A stretch of DNA of 64,000 nucleotides from Astropecten irregularis (GCA_963971285.1 OZ020244.1:19902001-19966000); one strand, 5' to 3'; shown: positions 23,216 to 35,664, counted from the stretch's first letter. Made by a program: numbers and translations. Notes: generated by a model not told the origin, from the sequence alone.

Positions 23216-24239
23216 GTTCGTGGCCGGGCATTAAGTTGGTGTTAAGTGACGTCGGTTGTGTTAACCGTGTTTGTTGTTGTACGTGGTATCAGTGTTATTG
23301 GTGTTAGCATTCTACATAAATAGATCGTTCACAAACTTTAGTATGTGCCGGTATGCTCCAAAATATGGTTGAGTGACATAATTAAGAAGCATATCTCTCG
23401 AATGGGCAATAATATATTTCACTTTATGAAAGCTTACACCGTCGGGTCTTTCACAAATGTCTCGGTAACAGACAAACAAACAAATCGAACACCTCCAGTT
23501 TCAAGGTGCTAGATTACAGTGACACTAACCGCGGTAAAACAAAACATCCTGCAAGTTTTTTTTCACTAAAAAGAGCGCGAAGTCATGTTATCGTGTTGTT
23601 GCGAAAACGCTTGGTATTTTTTTATTATAACATATTCAGCTATGACTGCCAGCAGTTATCGCATTCCACCCTTATCGTTGCATAATGTTCCTTCAATGCA
23701 TTTTCTACCAAATCGGAGACGACACGGAGTTGAAATTGATAATTTCAGATGCCCGGTTATTCTTGTCGCAAATGAGACGGGAGAAATCCGACCCGTTGGA
23801 GAAATTGAATCCGACGTAGTTTACAGAGAGGGATGGGCAAGTTCGTGCAGGTCGGTCTTTACCATACCGTGCCCAACTCCTACGCGCTTCTTTCGGTACA
23901 CAACACAGTGTCAACACTATCTCGCATACATTTCCAACAGGTCGGGATTAAAGAGGGAAATTTATACACAAAGGATAAAAATCAAGTCCTTTCTTCTTCT
24001 TCGTTTTAATAAATTAATTTCGGTTCATGCAGAGCAAGCTTCTAACTTTTTTCATTTCTTTTACTATAGAAAAAAGCAATACCCCTTCCAGTCCTTTTGT
24101 ACCATGAAAAGGCCGTTATAGCCGATTGTTTCAGCTGGTAGTGTTGATCGTTTCTTCACGCCATTATGGGGCGTGGGTGCATATGGCTTGTCATGCTGTA
24201 GGTAGGCAAAACCCACTCAGTCCTATATGCAGTGTATAT
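23216..24239. other. Spacer holding one long unassigned frame
   Basis: A plus frame at 23585-24121 has 178 codons, the longest plus-strand frame from an ATG in the window outside repeats. Its content (phenylalanine- and tyrosine-rich, no domain I recognise) and the lack of splice or promoter signals leave it at the level of chance for 128 kb of sequence read on two strands. Confidence 0.3.
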
Positions 24240-24374
24240 TGGGTGCATTCGTTTAGCTTCCCCGGGTCAGCCCTTTCTGGGAATGGTCGTGTTTTACTGC
24301 ACAAAACAAGCGAGAGAATGGAGACGAGGTTGACTGGTGTCGACCCGGGGGAGCTTTAATAACTAATGCACCCA
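24240..24374. mobile_element. Family I MITE, copy 2
   Basis: Starts TGGGTGCATTCGTTTAGCTT and ends AACTAATGCACCCA. Interior TCTGGGAATGGTCGTGTTTT, ACTGCACAAAACAAGCGAGA and GACGAGGTTGACTGGTGTCG as in the sister copies. Confidence 0.8.
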
Positions 24375-24625
24375 CAGAGACCACGACTGAGTTTTGTTTT
24401 ATTATGTGGGCTGGGATTTCTCACACCACAGTGGTAAAAGCATTTATTGCTGGCTTTCGCTGCACTGGGGGCCTTAGTGTGTAGATAACTTCATCCATAG
24501 TCACATTTATATACTGTATTGGCAATTGATCATATTTCATTGCCGGGTTCTTTGGTTTTCATGGAGTGGTTGCCAGGATACCCCTTCCAAGTCACACGAT
24601 GACCATCAGTCTTATTTCAAAGACG

Positions 24626-24742
24626 GGATCAATTTCATGAAGCCCTACGATCGATCGTTAGTCCAGTTACGAAGGATAACCCATCGTATACGAATTGGAC
24701 GATTTATAGTAAGTTACGACGAGTTTGGTGAAATCGACCCCA
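24626..24742. mobile_element. Family C MITE
   Basis: GGGATCAATTTCATGAAGCC at the left and GAGTTTGGTGAAATCGACCC at the right. Interior TACGATCGATCGTTAG and TACGAAGGATAACCCATCGT. Slightly shorter than the 60749 and 63143 copies. Confidence 0.8.
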
Positions 24743-27700
24743 GTAGACCAAACGTCCACTTAAAACCCTCAATTTTGTAACATTGCCTAACTTATGTTAA
24801 GCAAATTGTAAGAGAAAATCTATCATTTGTACCAACAGCATAAAACGAACTGCAATAAAATAATAACTGTCAAGTCCTGGCGTGAATTCTCAAAAATGAA
24901 ACAATAAACAGTGCGGTAATTCGCTGACATCGTTGCTGTGATTCATTCATGCTATGCTATGATCAAGTTATAGTCATCTGCTTGATGAGGACAAAATCAG
25001 CCCCCCCCCCCCCCCCGATAGAAATCAGAGATAATTCCCAATTTCCCACACAATTCCATGGAATTTTCATCACCTTTCCATCTGCTTGGAAAATATGCCT
25101 AAGCTACAAAAGTGAAGAAGAATTCTGTACAGCACGAACAAAATTATCCCATTATTTCAGAACCCAAACACTCACATATAGGTCCACTGATCGTAACCCT
25201 CAGCACCGTTTACAATAATAAACACAAACAGATCCGAGTATACATATTTAGATTGCACTTTGGAATAGTCAACCATCTAAGCAATACTTCATTTGAAGAA
25301 GAGAAAATAAGTGGAACTTTCATCCAAGTCTTAAACAGCGCAAACTAACCTAAGTATCGATGATGAAACCATATACCTAGTTACCTATACACCGAAACCT
25401 TACATGATGCAAACATACTGAACTGTATGATGCGACTGCGAGGCATAGATATATAGATAGATGACCAAAAATTAGCTCTTATATGATTTTCCTATGGGTG
25501 CGTACAGTAATTGGAGCTTGCCGACAAAAACTACAGGAAAAAGTGGAGAAAGATAGCTCACCTCTTGGTGTCAGATAGCAGTTATCATCGGCCCGCTGCA
25601 TGCTGCGACGTACACAGTCCTAAATGTAGTTATACTTTCCACAACGCGGCCACCTTTTTTACCACATGGCCAGAACGATGTTGATACATTGTATGTGTTA
25701 TGAGCTCCGGGGTAAGATACAGGTAATATTAACAGTGCTTTCTAGCTAGTGAGTATAACCCCCGTTCTGAAATGTCAGCACGTCACGATCTCATCAACAC
25801 ACTGTACCTACCTCCCTGTCACACACATTGCAGCAGGCACGGACCCAGCAGTTCCAGTTTTACCACCCCCCCCCCCTGTTTTTGTCCATTCATGGTGAGT
25901 CGTGTATTGTGGGCGTTGTCGTATGGTCGCTTAATAATGGTTTGATTAATTATGCTCTTTCCTGAGCGTAGAACAATGGTCTATTGTTCCCCTTTGATCT
26001 TGAATACATATAATCAGAATGTAGAGGAGGGACACTTAGTGAACACTACCTTTTAAATCTCAAGAAATTGAATTTTTTCTCGAAAAGTCAAAAAGTTAAC
26101 CGGCAAGAAATGACATTATTACAAAATAATGGAATATTTACAGTAGGCCTATGTCATATACATAGTACTATTTCAAAGTTAAAATTCGATAACAAAAAGC
26201 GAAAGCTCAAGGGAAAGTTGTTGAACTTGAACTTTGAAGATTCCTAAAAGTATTATGTATCATAATAGCGGGCATTCCGTCTTTAACTATAAGCCAATGC
26301 GATATTCATTAGTATGGAAGACGCGCCAAGCGTTGCCTAGCAAATTGTTAATCAACATAATTATAATTCAGCACAGCACAACGTGACTACCTATACACAC
26401 GTTGAGCCATATGTGCATGCATTAACATGGTTCTTTGCATATGTCGTGATCTAAATTTTCAAGTTAAATGTATTCCCCTATGTCTATCATGCACCGATAG
26501 TTCACGGGGTACCTCCCCTATTTCCAAATGCAATATTGAGCACGTAATCTACTAATACACATAAATATGAAAGTAGGTCGCAGACCCAATTGGACAGGGA
26601 TTAGGCTTGTGGGTATAGATTCTGTATAATGTAGCAAAGACGTGCTTTGTAAATTAACTTCGTCCGCGCTCGTATACGGTAGATGTTCTTTTGTCAATCG
26701 TGGTGTGAAAAGATGGCGATGGTTTTCACTGAAAAGTTCAGTTTTGTCATTCTTTAATGCAATTACATAATGAGTAGTGCTCGTTAGCCTATCCTACAGT
26801 GTAACTTAACGCGTCCGAACACAGTGTGACACATATCCGGCCAATTATCATAATTTGTATTTTGTTGTCTGCATAACTAAAAAGTTGTCCTTTGCACTCA
26901 GTTCCACGTAATAGTAGGCTACAAGAGTTGGCACACGGGAAGAAACACCGAAGCTGACTCACAATTATTAAAATTGATTATGATTTCGAGATAATCACGT
27001 AGCTTCTTCAAGTAGGATCGTTTGAGTATGTCGCTTGACAATGACGGGGCTCTTTGTGTTCAACCTCGACAGAGAAATGGAGTTTCAAGGGAGGACGATA
27101 AAGGCTAAAATGTCGCACTTACCTCCCTGGTGCTTGTGGTCCGCTCCCTCCGTATTCCGCCGTGTCTTGTGTTCTGTGTTTGTATCATGCAAAGGAAGAG
27201 ACATTGGGCTTAGTTATTCATTAAATACAAAATGTGCGACTGAAGCCCATTTTGTATAGTTGACAGTCGTGGGAGTAGGTTGTTAGACCAAGTGCAGTTT
27301 ATTCTGGGGCGTCGCGACTCCTTAAAGCGGCAGCTGCGTTCGTGCGTCAAGTCGGGTGCAGTGTCTTTTTGGTGCACGCTTAAATAAACAGAGAAAGGCC
27401 GCGATGGCGTACGTACAGCACCAATTGGTGTAACAACTGCGCGCACAGGGTGGTGTTGTGACAATATTGTCCAATATGGAGAGTGGAACATCCTAGATAT
27501 TTGAACTCTTCAAAGATTGCTGACTGTCTGTTTTACCAGTACAACAACACTATTTGATCTATTTATAGGCTGACGTGCAAAACATTTAAATTGTTATAGA
27601 ATTGGTAGACCCAGAATTCACGTTTAAACGGTTACAGTTACACGGGATTTGTAATATCATATTAAGCCAAACAGAAATGTTCACATGACATAATACGTGT

Positions 27701-27813
27701 AACTAAAATAGCTCAAGGAAAAACCTTCTAAAATAACTCGGACATAACGTCAACTTGTCTGCTTGCCATTGGCAAGAAAAGACAGTACGGTGATCCGAAG
27801 AGACCATTTGGCC
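24743..27813. other. Long non-coding stretch
   Basis: No gene or family repeat recognised. Runs of C at 25001-25016 and about 25866-25876. Frames at 24949-25348 and 27035-27491 have no splice or family support. AT-rich throughout. Confidence 0.45.
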
Positions 27814-28273
27814 TTTAAAGAAGATGTTCAACACTCAACAAACCTCGCTTTATTTGTTAGAACTATTATCCTTAAATTACTTGAAATGAGAAAAAATATT
27901 CATCTCACACTGAACACAGAAAGAAGAGTCTTTTTGAATGATTTCTCTCTCAATATGCTCAATCCCGCAAACTCCCCAAAATTCAGATTCTCTGGATTTC
28001 GTTAATGGGGGCAGCAGACAAATTTGAACAAAAGGCTCTCATTCTGACGTAACGAAATCACAAAGATTTGTCTGCTGCCCCCATTGACAAAATGAAGAGA
28101 ATCTGAATTTTGGGGAGCTTGCGGGATGAGCATGTTGAGAGAGAAATCATCCAAAAAGACTCTCTTTCTGTGTTCAATGTGAGATAAATGCTTTTTTCTC
28201 ATGTCAAGTAATTTAAGGATTATAGTTCTAACAAATAAAGCGAGGTTTGTTGAGTGTTGAACATCCTCTTTAA
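27814..28273. mobile_element. Long-armed foldback element, family F
   Basis: A left arm at 27814-28024 and a right arm at 28065-28273 are reverse complements over about 210 bp, with a ~40-bp loop. The ends are TTTAAAGAAGATGTTCAACA and TGTTGAACATCCTCTTTAAG, with TTAA at both edges. Inside the arms, CCCGCAAACTCCCCAAAATT pairs with AATTTTGGGGAGCTTGCGGG. A few mismatches and small gaps separate the arms. The two open frames on the arms (27763-28005 + and 28002-28307 -) are the same sequence read twice. Probably a TTAA-type MITE. Confidence 0.8.
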
Positions 28274-30604
28274 GCTTACCCGAGTATACAAAAACCAAGC
28301 GCAACACGAAGTTTGCATTTGCTTGGATTAATGCGTCTGTTCTTGTGTGTGTGTAGGCGTGTGAGCGTGTTTTATGAGCACATTTCTCAAGAGATATTAG
28401 TCAAATGAGCTGGAAATGTTTGCACTGGAAGGGTGTGGCCTAAAAAGAAGGGGGAGGGAGTGGCTGTGGGTACGTGCGCGTACTGGGCACAGCAGCAGAA
28501 GTACAGTGTACGCGTTTTCACATCCAATCGCTTCACTTCACTTTCTCAAACTATAGCATCCTAGGCTGGTGCATGTTTTCAAAGGAAATTACCCGTCTAT
28601 ATCTTTTGCAACGTCTCGCTGGGGATTTTGTCGACCAAATTGATAGAAACTATTGAAACAACGCATAAAAACGAACACAAAAATGAAGGTTTTTGTCTTA
28701 GCATGCGAAAAAAAAACGTATTTTACTGACCAAAGAAATGTCAGAGAACGCCTGGACCTCTTGTGAAATGTTGTATATCTATTAATATTGCTTTGCTTTG
28801 TTTTTATTAGTATTTTCAGTTCCCCAACCGAACATTTACGACTGAGACCGGAAATTCACGATTGACACCGAGGACCCGAGTGACACAAATTCAAGGAATC
28901 GTCAGACGGAACGGTATTAACATCCTGATAGATGCCCAAATTATGGGTCTGCAATCTACATCTTGTTGTCAACAACCCTAGGCCAGGAGCCGAAAATAAA
29001 ACAAAAAACCTCAAAAAAAGAAACAGAAAATGTGACAAACAAGAATTCCCAGACAGAATTCCTTGCGAGCTGAGCTCATGATGGTGGTGTTGTCGCGAAG
29101 TCTTCGATCGTATTTTGTTGTCTTGGCGAGTCATGGAGTAGGCTACTTACACCGCTGTTGACTGCATGCAACCTGCGGCCTGAGGACAAACGAGAGCCCA
29201 CGTGGATTGACCAACGTGATCATTTTGGGATACTGCCCTCTATAAATAACTCAAAATACGATGACGTCAGTTTATCGACTACGAGTGGGGATTTGACTTG
29301 AGTTGGCAAGTGGCAAAAAAAGGATAAAAATAAACAATATATAAACATGTCACGGGCCGGGCAAGGTCGATTTGATGGTAAAATCTTTTCTTTTCGTTAA
29401 GCAAACAATAAAACCTTTCTAAATTCACTGGCTTAGATAAATATATATTTTGCTTAATCCTTCGCCCAAACACGAGATATGCATGCATTTTTTAAAACAA
29501 GTGTCCAAACACTCTAAGATTTGCTAAACATACAGTGAAAACAGAGAATGTATAAGATATCACAGCCCTAGAATGTAAACATTTTGTTTGTTATTCATAT
29601 GATCGACCAAACACTGGGTGGGCGGGAAATGCCATAATTTACCACACAGATCACACAGTGGGATACCTTTTCAAGTCACGCGTGTTGCGGACGATATCAG
29701 GGGGAAACCGCAAAAAAGGGCGGGAAAACGTTGGCGGTTGTCAAATCCAACGAGTCACGACGCGGTTGTAAATTGCGGGATTATATTTTGATGAAAAGAG
29801 AATACATATAGGCCTATAAACATCCTGGATATGATTTCTTTTCAAAGTAAGATTAATTTTTATTCGCAATTGGAAGCAGATAATGATGAATCACCACCAG
29901 GAGAATACCATTTTTGTCAAAGAAATCGAAAAGATTCGTTCTTTTTGTTTTTGGTAACGAAAGAACCGATGAGGGATCATTGGTGACGAAAGAACCGATG
30001 AGGGATCACACTTAGACTCAAGCCCTATCCAGCTGCGGTCTCCACTCATTAATGCTCGGGGCTCTGTCTGGTCCATAAGCCTCTGAATATTTAGTGCACT
30101 CACCCTGCCTCCTCTTGCCTCTAAACAAATCCCGAGCCACTTAGACAAAAAATCCATAGTCCATCATCATTTCTTCTTAGAAAAAAGAAATGCTCGTGCT
30201 TCTATAACGGTCGGTATGTAGTAATACAAATTACTTATTTCTGTATTCACGTTATTACATTCAGCGGGGCAATGAAAGCATTGAGCCGTTTTTATTGAAT
30301 ATAACATTAAAGATGGGATGTACGTAAATCCAGATGACAGTAAATTCAACCATCCCTTTCAGCCTTTTGATTTTGTTTGTACCAGTGATAACTCCTTGAT
30401 AAACGCATAGTGTGAGACTGTGAGCAGTTTATTGACATTATTACTTTTCCACATGCACCCAAACGTTTGCCAAACTTGGGGAGCAATGTGCGTTTCAATT
30501 CAACATCACGTCTTCGTGCCGGCTCGTTCAAACCCATGACAAAACCATATGGCGTACAATGTAACTTGGAAAGCGCTGACATTATCACTAAAACGACAAA
30601 TGCA
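28274..30604. other. Long non-coding stretch
   Basis: No gene recognised. A short direct duplication at about 29955-30008 repeats GACGAAAGAACCGATGAGGG with ATCA after it. Scattered A runs. Frames at 28856-29134 and 29891-30157 on the minus strand are unsupported. Confidence 0.45.
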
Positions 30605-30651
30605 GAGGAGAGGGGGTGGGGAGAGGGGGTGGGGGAGGGGGAAGGGGGAGA
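30605..30651 (+). repeat. G-rich purine tract
   Basis: Seven or eight runs of three to six G separated by A, GA or T (AGGGGGTGGGGAGAGGGGGT and onward). The pattern fits G-quadruplex potential on the + strand. No sign of function. Confidence 0.7.
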
Positions 30652-30965
30652 CAGAAAGCAGAGGATCTACGTCAATAATTGCCAGACACTTAACTGTATA
30701 GCCACTTAGCCAAGTCGATAAATTATCACCCTGAGTTAGTTATAGGCAATAGACTTAATCAACGCTCACACTTTGAAAAAAAAAATGGTGATGGTTATTC
30801 TGTCGAGTGATTGCTATTATTCCAGGTGACTAATAATAAAGTGTGACACTGCATGACTATAGGTAAATTATTTTGTTTTTAGGTGGTTACTCCAATGAAA
30901 TGATCTACACGCAACGGTCCATTCCTGCTGAGAAGATACGTGTATTAACGAGACCACACAAATGT
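30652..30965. other. No gene seen
   Basis: AT-rich spacer with a short A run at 30776-30785. Confidence 0.5.
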
Positions 30966-31160
30966 CGTTTTTGAAACGGAGGCTTAGGTTCCGTCTCAGG
31001 CTCCGTCTCCATTTCGTGAATCCATTCTGAAATAACTGGTATCAAAATAATAGAGGCTTTTGGCTGCGGTTCTGAAGTAGATTCTCTGGTTTGAAAATGA
31101 AAACAGAGCTTCAGCTTCAATGGAAAACCACAACCTATATTTACAGCATGGATGTCAGAG
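30966..31160 (-). mobile_element. Family H element, second copy (one end lost)
   Basis: Starts GTTTTTGAAACGGAGGCTTA, then TCCATTTCGTGAATCCATTC, TCTGGTTTGAAAATGAAAAC and TGGAAAACCACAACCTATAT, which is the interior of 10568-10905 in reverse. The hexamer array here is reduced to two or three units (AGGCTTAGG, CAGGCTCCG). The right-hand array end is missing or too diverged to see. Confidence 0.7.
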
Positions 31161-31376
31161 CTGGAGCATAAACGCCAATAGTGCATGCGCAGTTTCGTAC
31201 GTGGATGCTTACGTCATGATCTCCCATGATGCATTTCGTGTTACCCTTGTCGCCACCAGAAAATTAAGTTTTATTGAATATTGCAACATTTCTAACGGCA
31301 ACTACATGTATCACACAGAAATGCTATACTATACAAAACTTTTGAATAATAACCTTTCTGACGGACTCAAGACTAA

Positions 31377-31632
31377 ACAACGCATATTATATTCGTTCCC
31401 AGGTTGCAGCATTGTTGCGTGTATCATTGAAACGATCCCTGGGGTGTGACGGTGTGTGCGTGGTTTCATGGCTTCTGACTGCCAAACGAACAAAGATAGT
31501 TGACTATTGGGGTCACCACCAACATAGGGCTGGATGGCTCAGTTGCGCCTGTACGGTATTCAGGAGGTCGCCGGTTCGAATCCCGCTCCAGTCAATTTTT
31601 CTTTGTTCACTTTTCAACAACGCATATTATAC
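31377..31632 (+). mobile_element. tRNA-derived SINE with target duplication
   Basis: The 16-bp word AACAACGCATATTATA occurs at 31377-31392 and again at 31617-31632, a clean target-site duplication around a 224-bp insert. Inside, the A-box-like TGGCTCAGTTG and the B-box GGTTCGAATCCC are spaced as in a tRNA. Ahead of them is a leader GACTATTGGGGTCACCACC and AACATAGGGCTGG; behind is TCAATTTTTCTTTGTTCACT. The leader and tail recur on the minus strand at 40022-40205, and the tRNA part and tail at 57426-57562 and 58553-58720. The 5' ~110 bp of this insert is not seen elsewhere. Confidence 0.85.
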
Positions 31633-32157
31633 TACCTTTGAAGATGCATTTTAAACATCAGCAGCCACAAAATAAATTTATTGATAAATTACGTACTTTA
31701 ACATTTTGATTTTTTCTAAATAAATAAATTACTGTATAATGTTCTACTGAGATTCATGCTTGACGACTGGTTGTTTGATTGGTTAGCGCTTGGAATCAAC
31801 TATTATAAATTATTATTTGAGATGATTTTTTTTTATGATTGTATGGTGACGAAAAATGACTATCATTTGAATATGTTTGTATACATATCCGAAAGGCTAT
31901 CCCTTCTAAAATATCACAAACAAATGAAATATAATAGTGCAACGTGATATCAACACCATGCAATAAAAAGGGAATCGTGGTCACCGTTGGTGGCAGCACA
32001 TCAACAGTATTGAACTGGTCCCCATCCACGTAAAACGAATTTAAATTGATGTGCACGTACATGTGCAGTCCAGGGCAAGGAACCATTTCTTTTACTTACT
32101 GGCTTATTTACTTTACATTTGATCTGTTTGTTTTTATCATTTCGTATACTTTTACTC
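31633..32157. other. No gene seen
   Basis: AT-rich spacer. Overlapping frames on both strands at 31756-32086 are unsupported. Confidence 0.5.
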
Positions 32158-32278
32158 TGGGTGCATTCGTTTAGCTAACACGGGTCAGCCCTCACTGGGA
32201 ATGGTCGTGTTTTACTGCACAAAACAAGCAAGAGAATGGGGACGAGGTTGACCCGGGGGAGCTAAACGAATGCACCCT
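32158..32278. mobile_element. Family I MITE, copy 3
   Basis: TGGGTGCATTCGTTTAGCTA at the left and GGAGCTAAACGAATGCACCC at the right form a near-perfect inverted repeat. Interior as in the other two copies, with a short deletion before the right end. Confidence 0.85.
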
Positions 32279-33303
32279 AAATAAAAGGGGTATCAAAATG
32301 AGTCCAGCGGGGTGCCGTTGGTACAATTTCTCATCGTGTGTTTGAAACCAGAAACAACTGGCTCTGTACAAATGGGCCAAAGGTTCGCAACACACTATGT
32401 CTTATTGGCGCAAATATCATTGCGATCTGAAGCGAACTATACGACATCGTATAATTACTAGGGACGAATGATCGTAACTTACAACTCATCATATATTCAC
32501 CTTGTCAGGCTAAAAGTCGACTTCGAGTTTATGACGTGATATTTGGCGCCATATCGCCATAATAATGAAAACTCAAAATAGAAGCGTCAGCCTTTGTTTT
32601 AGTTTTTCCATATTAAACATCTTTCCAAACCGGTGCACTATATACAGACATCATTTTCTATTTTTTTCTTAAGAATTTCTTTCGAATCCTTCCTAAGTTT
32701 GTATCAACGCTCTATTTGATTTTGCTACTCACAACCTATTCTAGGCTAGTCGTTATTCCCTCTTTTGATTTTGTGGTGGTTCATAAAGCCAAATCCCTTC
32801 GCGGTGTCGTCTTTATGCTTTTATAAGTTGCCAAGGGCAAGAACAACTTGTGTCAAAACATTTTGCGTCCTAGAAAAACGCAAGTAAGGCAAGGTATAAA
32901 AAAATACTGAATAATAAATGAATAATAATTGCAATTCCGATGCGCTGTCGCTCGTGATGTGTGTACCAACTTGAACAGAGAGAGAGAGAGAGGTAGACCC
33001 CATGATGATCTGGGGGATAATGTGATAGCCCACGTCTCGACCTAATTATTAGTGCGACATCATTCCCTGCTTTCATAACCTCATAATAACGGCAAAAATG
33101 AGATATCATTTCAGTCGTTCTTTTGTTTAGAGAGAGAGGAGGGGGATTGTAAATCCTTGCCCAGTGGCGATTTTCTTACATGTATAATCAAACAGATGGA
33201 TCAGGATTGCTGAATCTTTTTATTCCGGGGGCAGAGAGACAAAAGGAGATCAGTTTCCGTCTGTTTACTCGGCAATGACGAAACTGAGTCCTGCACTATA
33301 CAA
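32279..33303. other. No gene seen
   Basis: AT-rich spacer with a short GA tract at 32975-32991 and another at 33131-33140. No supported frame. Confidence 0.5.
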
Positions 33304-33545
33304 GTCAGGTTGGCGTAGCGGTTCGGTCAGCAAGTGGGTTGGGTTTTCAGTCCCTATACCTGATTCTGTGGGTTTTACCCAGAATATTACTCTGTGATTT
33401 TTCCTCCCACCTCTAAAACTGTATCTTCTTCTCATCATCTTCCCATAAACGGTTTCATCAGGCTTTCGAGGCCTCTCTCCCCCGATGCGTTTATGCCCAG
33501 TAGGGCCCTGCATTATAATATTCAGATTCAGATTCAGACAAGGAG
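33304..33545 (+). mobile_element. SINE type J, copy with internal deletion
   Basis: Begins GTCAGGTTGGCGTAGCGGTT, then jumps to CAAGTGGGTTGGGTTTTCAG without the B-box segment found at 9439. It continues TCCCTATACCTGATTCTGTG and CTGTATCTTCTTCTCATCAT, and ends in a short ATTCAG repeat (33519-33537). The ATTCAG repeat looks like the 3' tail of the family. It provides the uninterrupted version of the site where a MITE sits in the 9404 copy. Confidence 0.7.
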
Positions 33546-33633
33546 AACCTCGGCTCACGGCTCAGTATGTTTAACATCACAACGGTATACATGATTGGTT
33601 GGCGTTGATTACCAAGCACAACAATGGGTATTT

Positions 33634-34015
33634 GAAGGTAGTATCATACTTTGGTAAGAAACCAAAACAGAAATGTTCACAGATTTCCGTATAACTTACA
33701 CGGTATGGAGATGGTGGTGGTATAAACATACCGTTAACATTGTTCCGCCTGAAATGGTGTATTTATCCAGAAAAATTAGTAAAATAATTTTGATCGAAAA
33801 TCGATCGATAATATTTTCGAAAATATTTTTGATCTTTTAAAAGATTTAAGAAAAAAGACTTCAAAAATACAGTGGCTGTTTTTCACTGTTTTCTCATAAA
33901 GTCCCGTATGGGACTGAAATTTTCACAGATGACTGTTACTGTATATATCTGTCTTGATATTTTTGCCCATGAATCTGTATTTCTTTGTTAAAAACCAAAG
34001 TATGATACTACCTTT
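33634..34015 (+). mobile_element. TTAA-type MITE, family A, copy 5
   Basis: Starts GAAGGTAGTATCATACTTTGG and ends AACCAAAGTATGATACTACC followed by TTTAA. The centre shows a locally expanded palindromic block (GATCGAAAATCGATCGATAA then TATTTTCGAAAATATT then GATCTTTTAAAAGAT), so this copy is a little longer than its sisters. Confidence 0.9.
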
Positions 34016-35318
34016 AAGAACCCCTTTCCCCGCACTTCAGGGCATCAATTGCACGGAGATCCCTCGGACGAGCCCGGTTTTGACTCGTCGAGAAGAGAGA
34101 ATCTTTCGTGAAAAGATCTCCCTTTAAGTTTGTTCTTATCACCCGCGAGCAATATTAAACAGATAGGTAGATTCTGTAAATATTTCACTACCATATGCCG
34201 GTGCTAACAGACAAGGAGAATTTAGATTGACTTCACAATCAGCAAACGATCCTGATGAACTGTTAGGTACGAAAATCATAATACCCTGAGAGACTAGAGA
34301 AAATATGATTATGATATTAACTATCGAGCAAAGATAATCCAATTTTAGGTGCTAATCTTATTCTCTTAATTACTTTACGCAAGCTACATGAGATTAATAC
34401 GTTTGCAACCATGTGTACTCTTTTATAAATCAAAATGGTGACAGGTAAAGAAAATACATGTATACCTTACATACGATATGATGTTCTGGTGGTTTACGAA
34501 TAATAAACCAAAGAGTTGCCGGAAGAGGGCGCTATGTAGTTTAAACATACGGTGCACCAACGTATTTCAAGAGCCACATGTTTTTTTTTGTAACAAATGA
34601 AAAACAAATTGCGAGCGTCTCGTGGCAGGCAAGAATGTTCCCTCCCAGAGACGGTAAAGGTTATCATTAAAGATGCATTGTCCGATCTTGAATATACTTG
34701 ACGGTAAAAATTAAACAAACAATTGATAGAATTTTCGAATAAGCATGTATCTGATACCAAGGCCAAAAAGGGTTACTCATTGTGTAATGAAATTACTGCA
34801 ACTAAACACATAAACATTTCAAGGATTGTCAAACCTTTCAATCTGAGTGACAATCAGAACAGAGTCCACATACCAGTCAAAATTGTTTATAATTTATCAA
34901 GTTTCCGACAGCATAAAATTGACTATTATCCTTGTACGGTTATAATACAGTCTCCAAAGTTCGTTTTCTAGATGTCCCTTTTTTATTAATCACTTTCCTT
35001 ATTATTCTTCAATTTAAACGCGGACCAACCCGGATGCATCTGACCATAGAGTAAGGAAGCTCTTCCTTACTCTATGATCTGACGGTGTAAGACGTGAATC
35101 CTAAAGACATTTCATTAAAAACCGCTCGCATGGCCTTGTTATCAATCCGACAGCGCCATGGCTATTACAGAACTATTGAGGGCAGCAGATTATGTAACCG
35201 CGTGCACCTACGAATGCTGAAACAATATGCAGTGAGACACAGGCAGAAATTGACCTACACATCGGTGGATACACTATACACTCTACAGTCTACACTAATC
35301 AAATAATGATCCGGTTTT
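34016..35318. other. Spacer with one perfect hairpin
   Basis: No gene recognised. A 32-bp perfect inverted repeat with a 2-bp centre, CATAGAGTAAGGAAG then CT then its complement, lies at 35045-35076. Frames at 34494-34971 on both strands shadow each other. Confidence 0.5.
35045..35076. repeat. Perfect 15-bp-arm palindrome
   Basis: CATAGAGTAAGGAAG is followed by CT and the exact reverse complement. No flanking terminal repeats were found, so it is either the core of a worn MITE or a lone hairpin. Confidence 0.85.
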
Positions 35319-35664
35319 AAAGATAGTCTCACACTTTGGTAAGATACCAAAACAGAAATGTTCACAGATTTACGTATAACTTACAGGGTGTGAAGATGGT
35401 GGTGGTAGAAACGTACAGTTAAAATATTTCCGCCTGAAATGGTGTATTTATCTAGAAATTAGTAAAACAGCGACCGAAAATCTGTTTGATCTTTTAAAAG
35501 ATCAAAAATAAAAGAGAAAAGAAATACTGTGGCTGGTTTTCACTGTTTTCTCAAAAAGTGGGCACCGTATGAGACTGAAATTCTCACAGATGACTGTTAC
35601 TGTATCTGTCTTGATCAATGAATCTGTATTTCTTTGATAAAAACCAAAGTATGATATTACCTTT
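35319..35664 (+). mobile_element. TTAA-type MITE, family A, copy 6
   Basis: TTTTAAAGATAGTCTCACACTTTGG at the left and AACCAAAGTATGATATTACC followed by TTTAA at the right. It has the central GATCTTTTAAAAGATC palindrome and the landmarks GTGGGCACCGTATGAGACTG and TTCTCACAGATGACTG. Confidence 0.9.

Noticed and set aside
23585-24121. 178-codon plus frame as a gene
   Set aside because: Length is within chance for this much sequence; no splice, promoter or domain signal, and Phe/Tyr-rich composition follows the AT-rich DNA.
27763-28307. Two similar frames on opposite strands as a gene pair
   Set aside because: They are the two arms of one foldback element.
31526-31580. tRNA gene (A and B boxes present)
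   Set aside because: No cloverleaf acceptor stem or anticodon arm can be formed, and the segment recurs with the same tail in other SINE copies.
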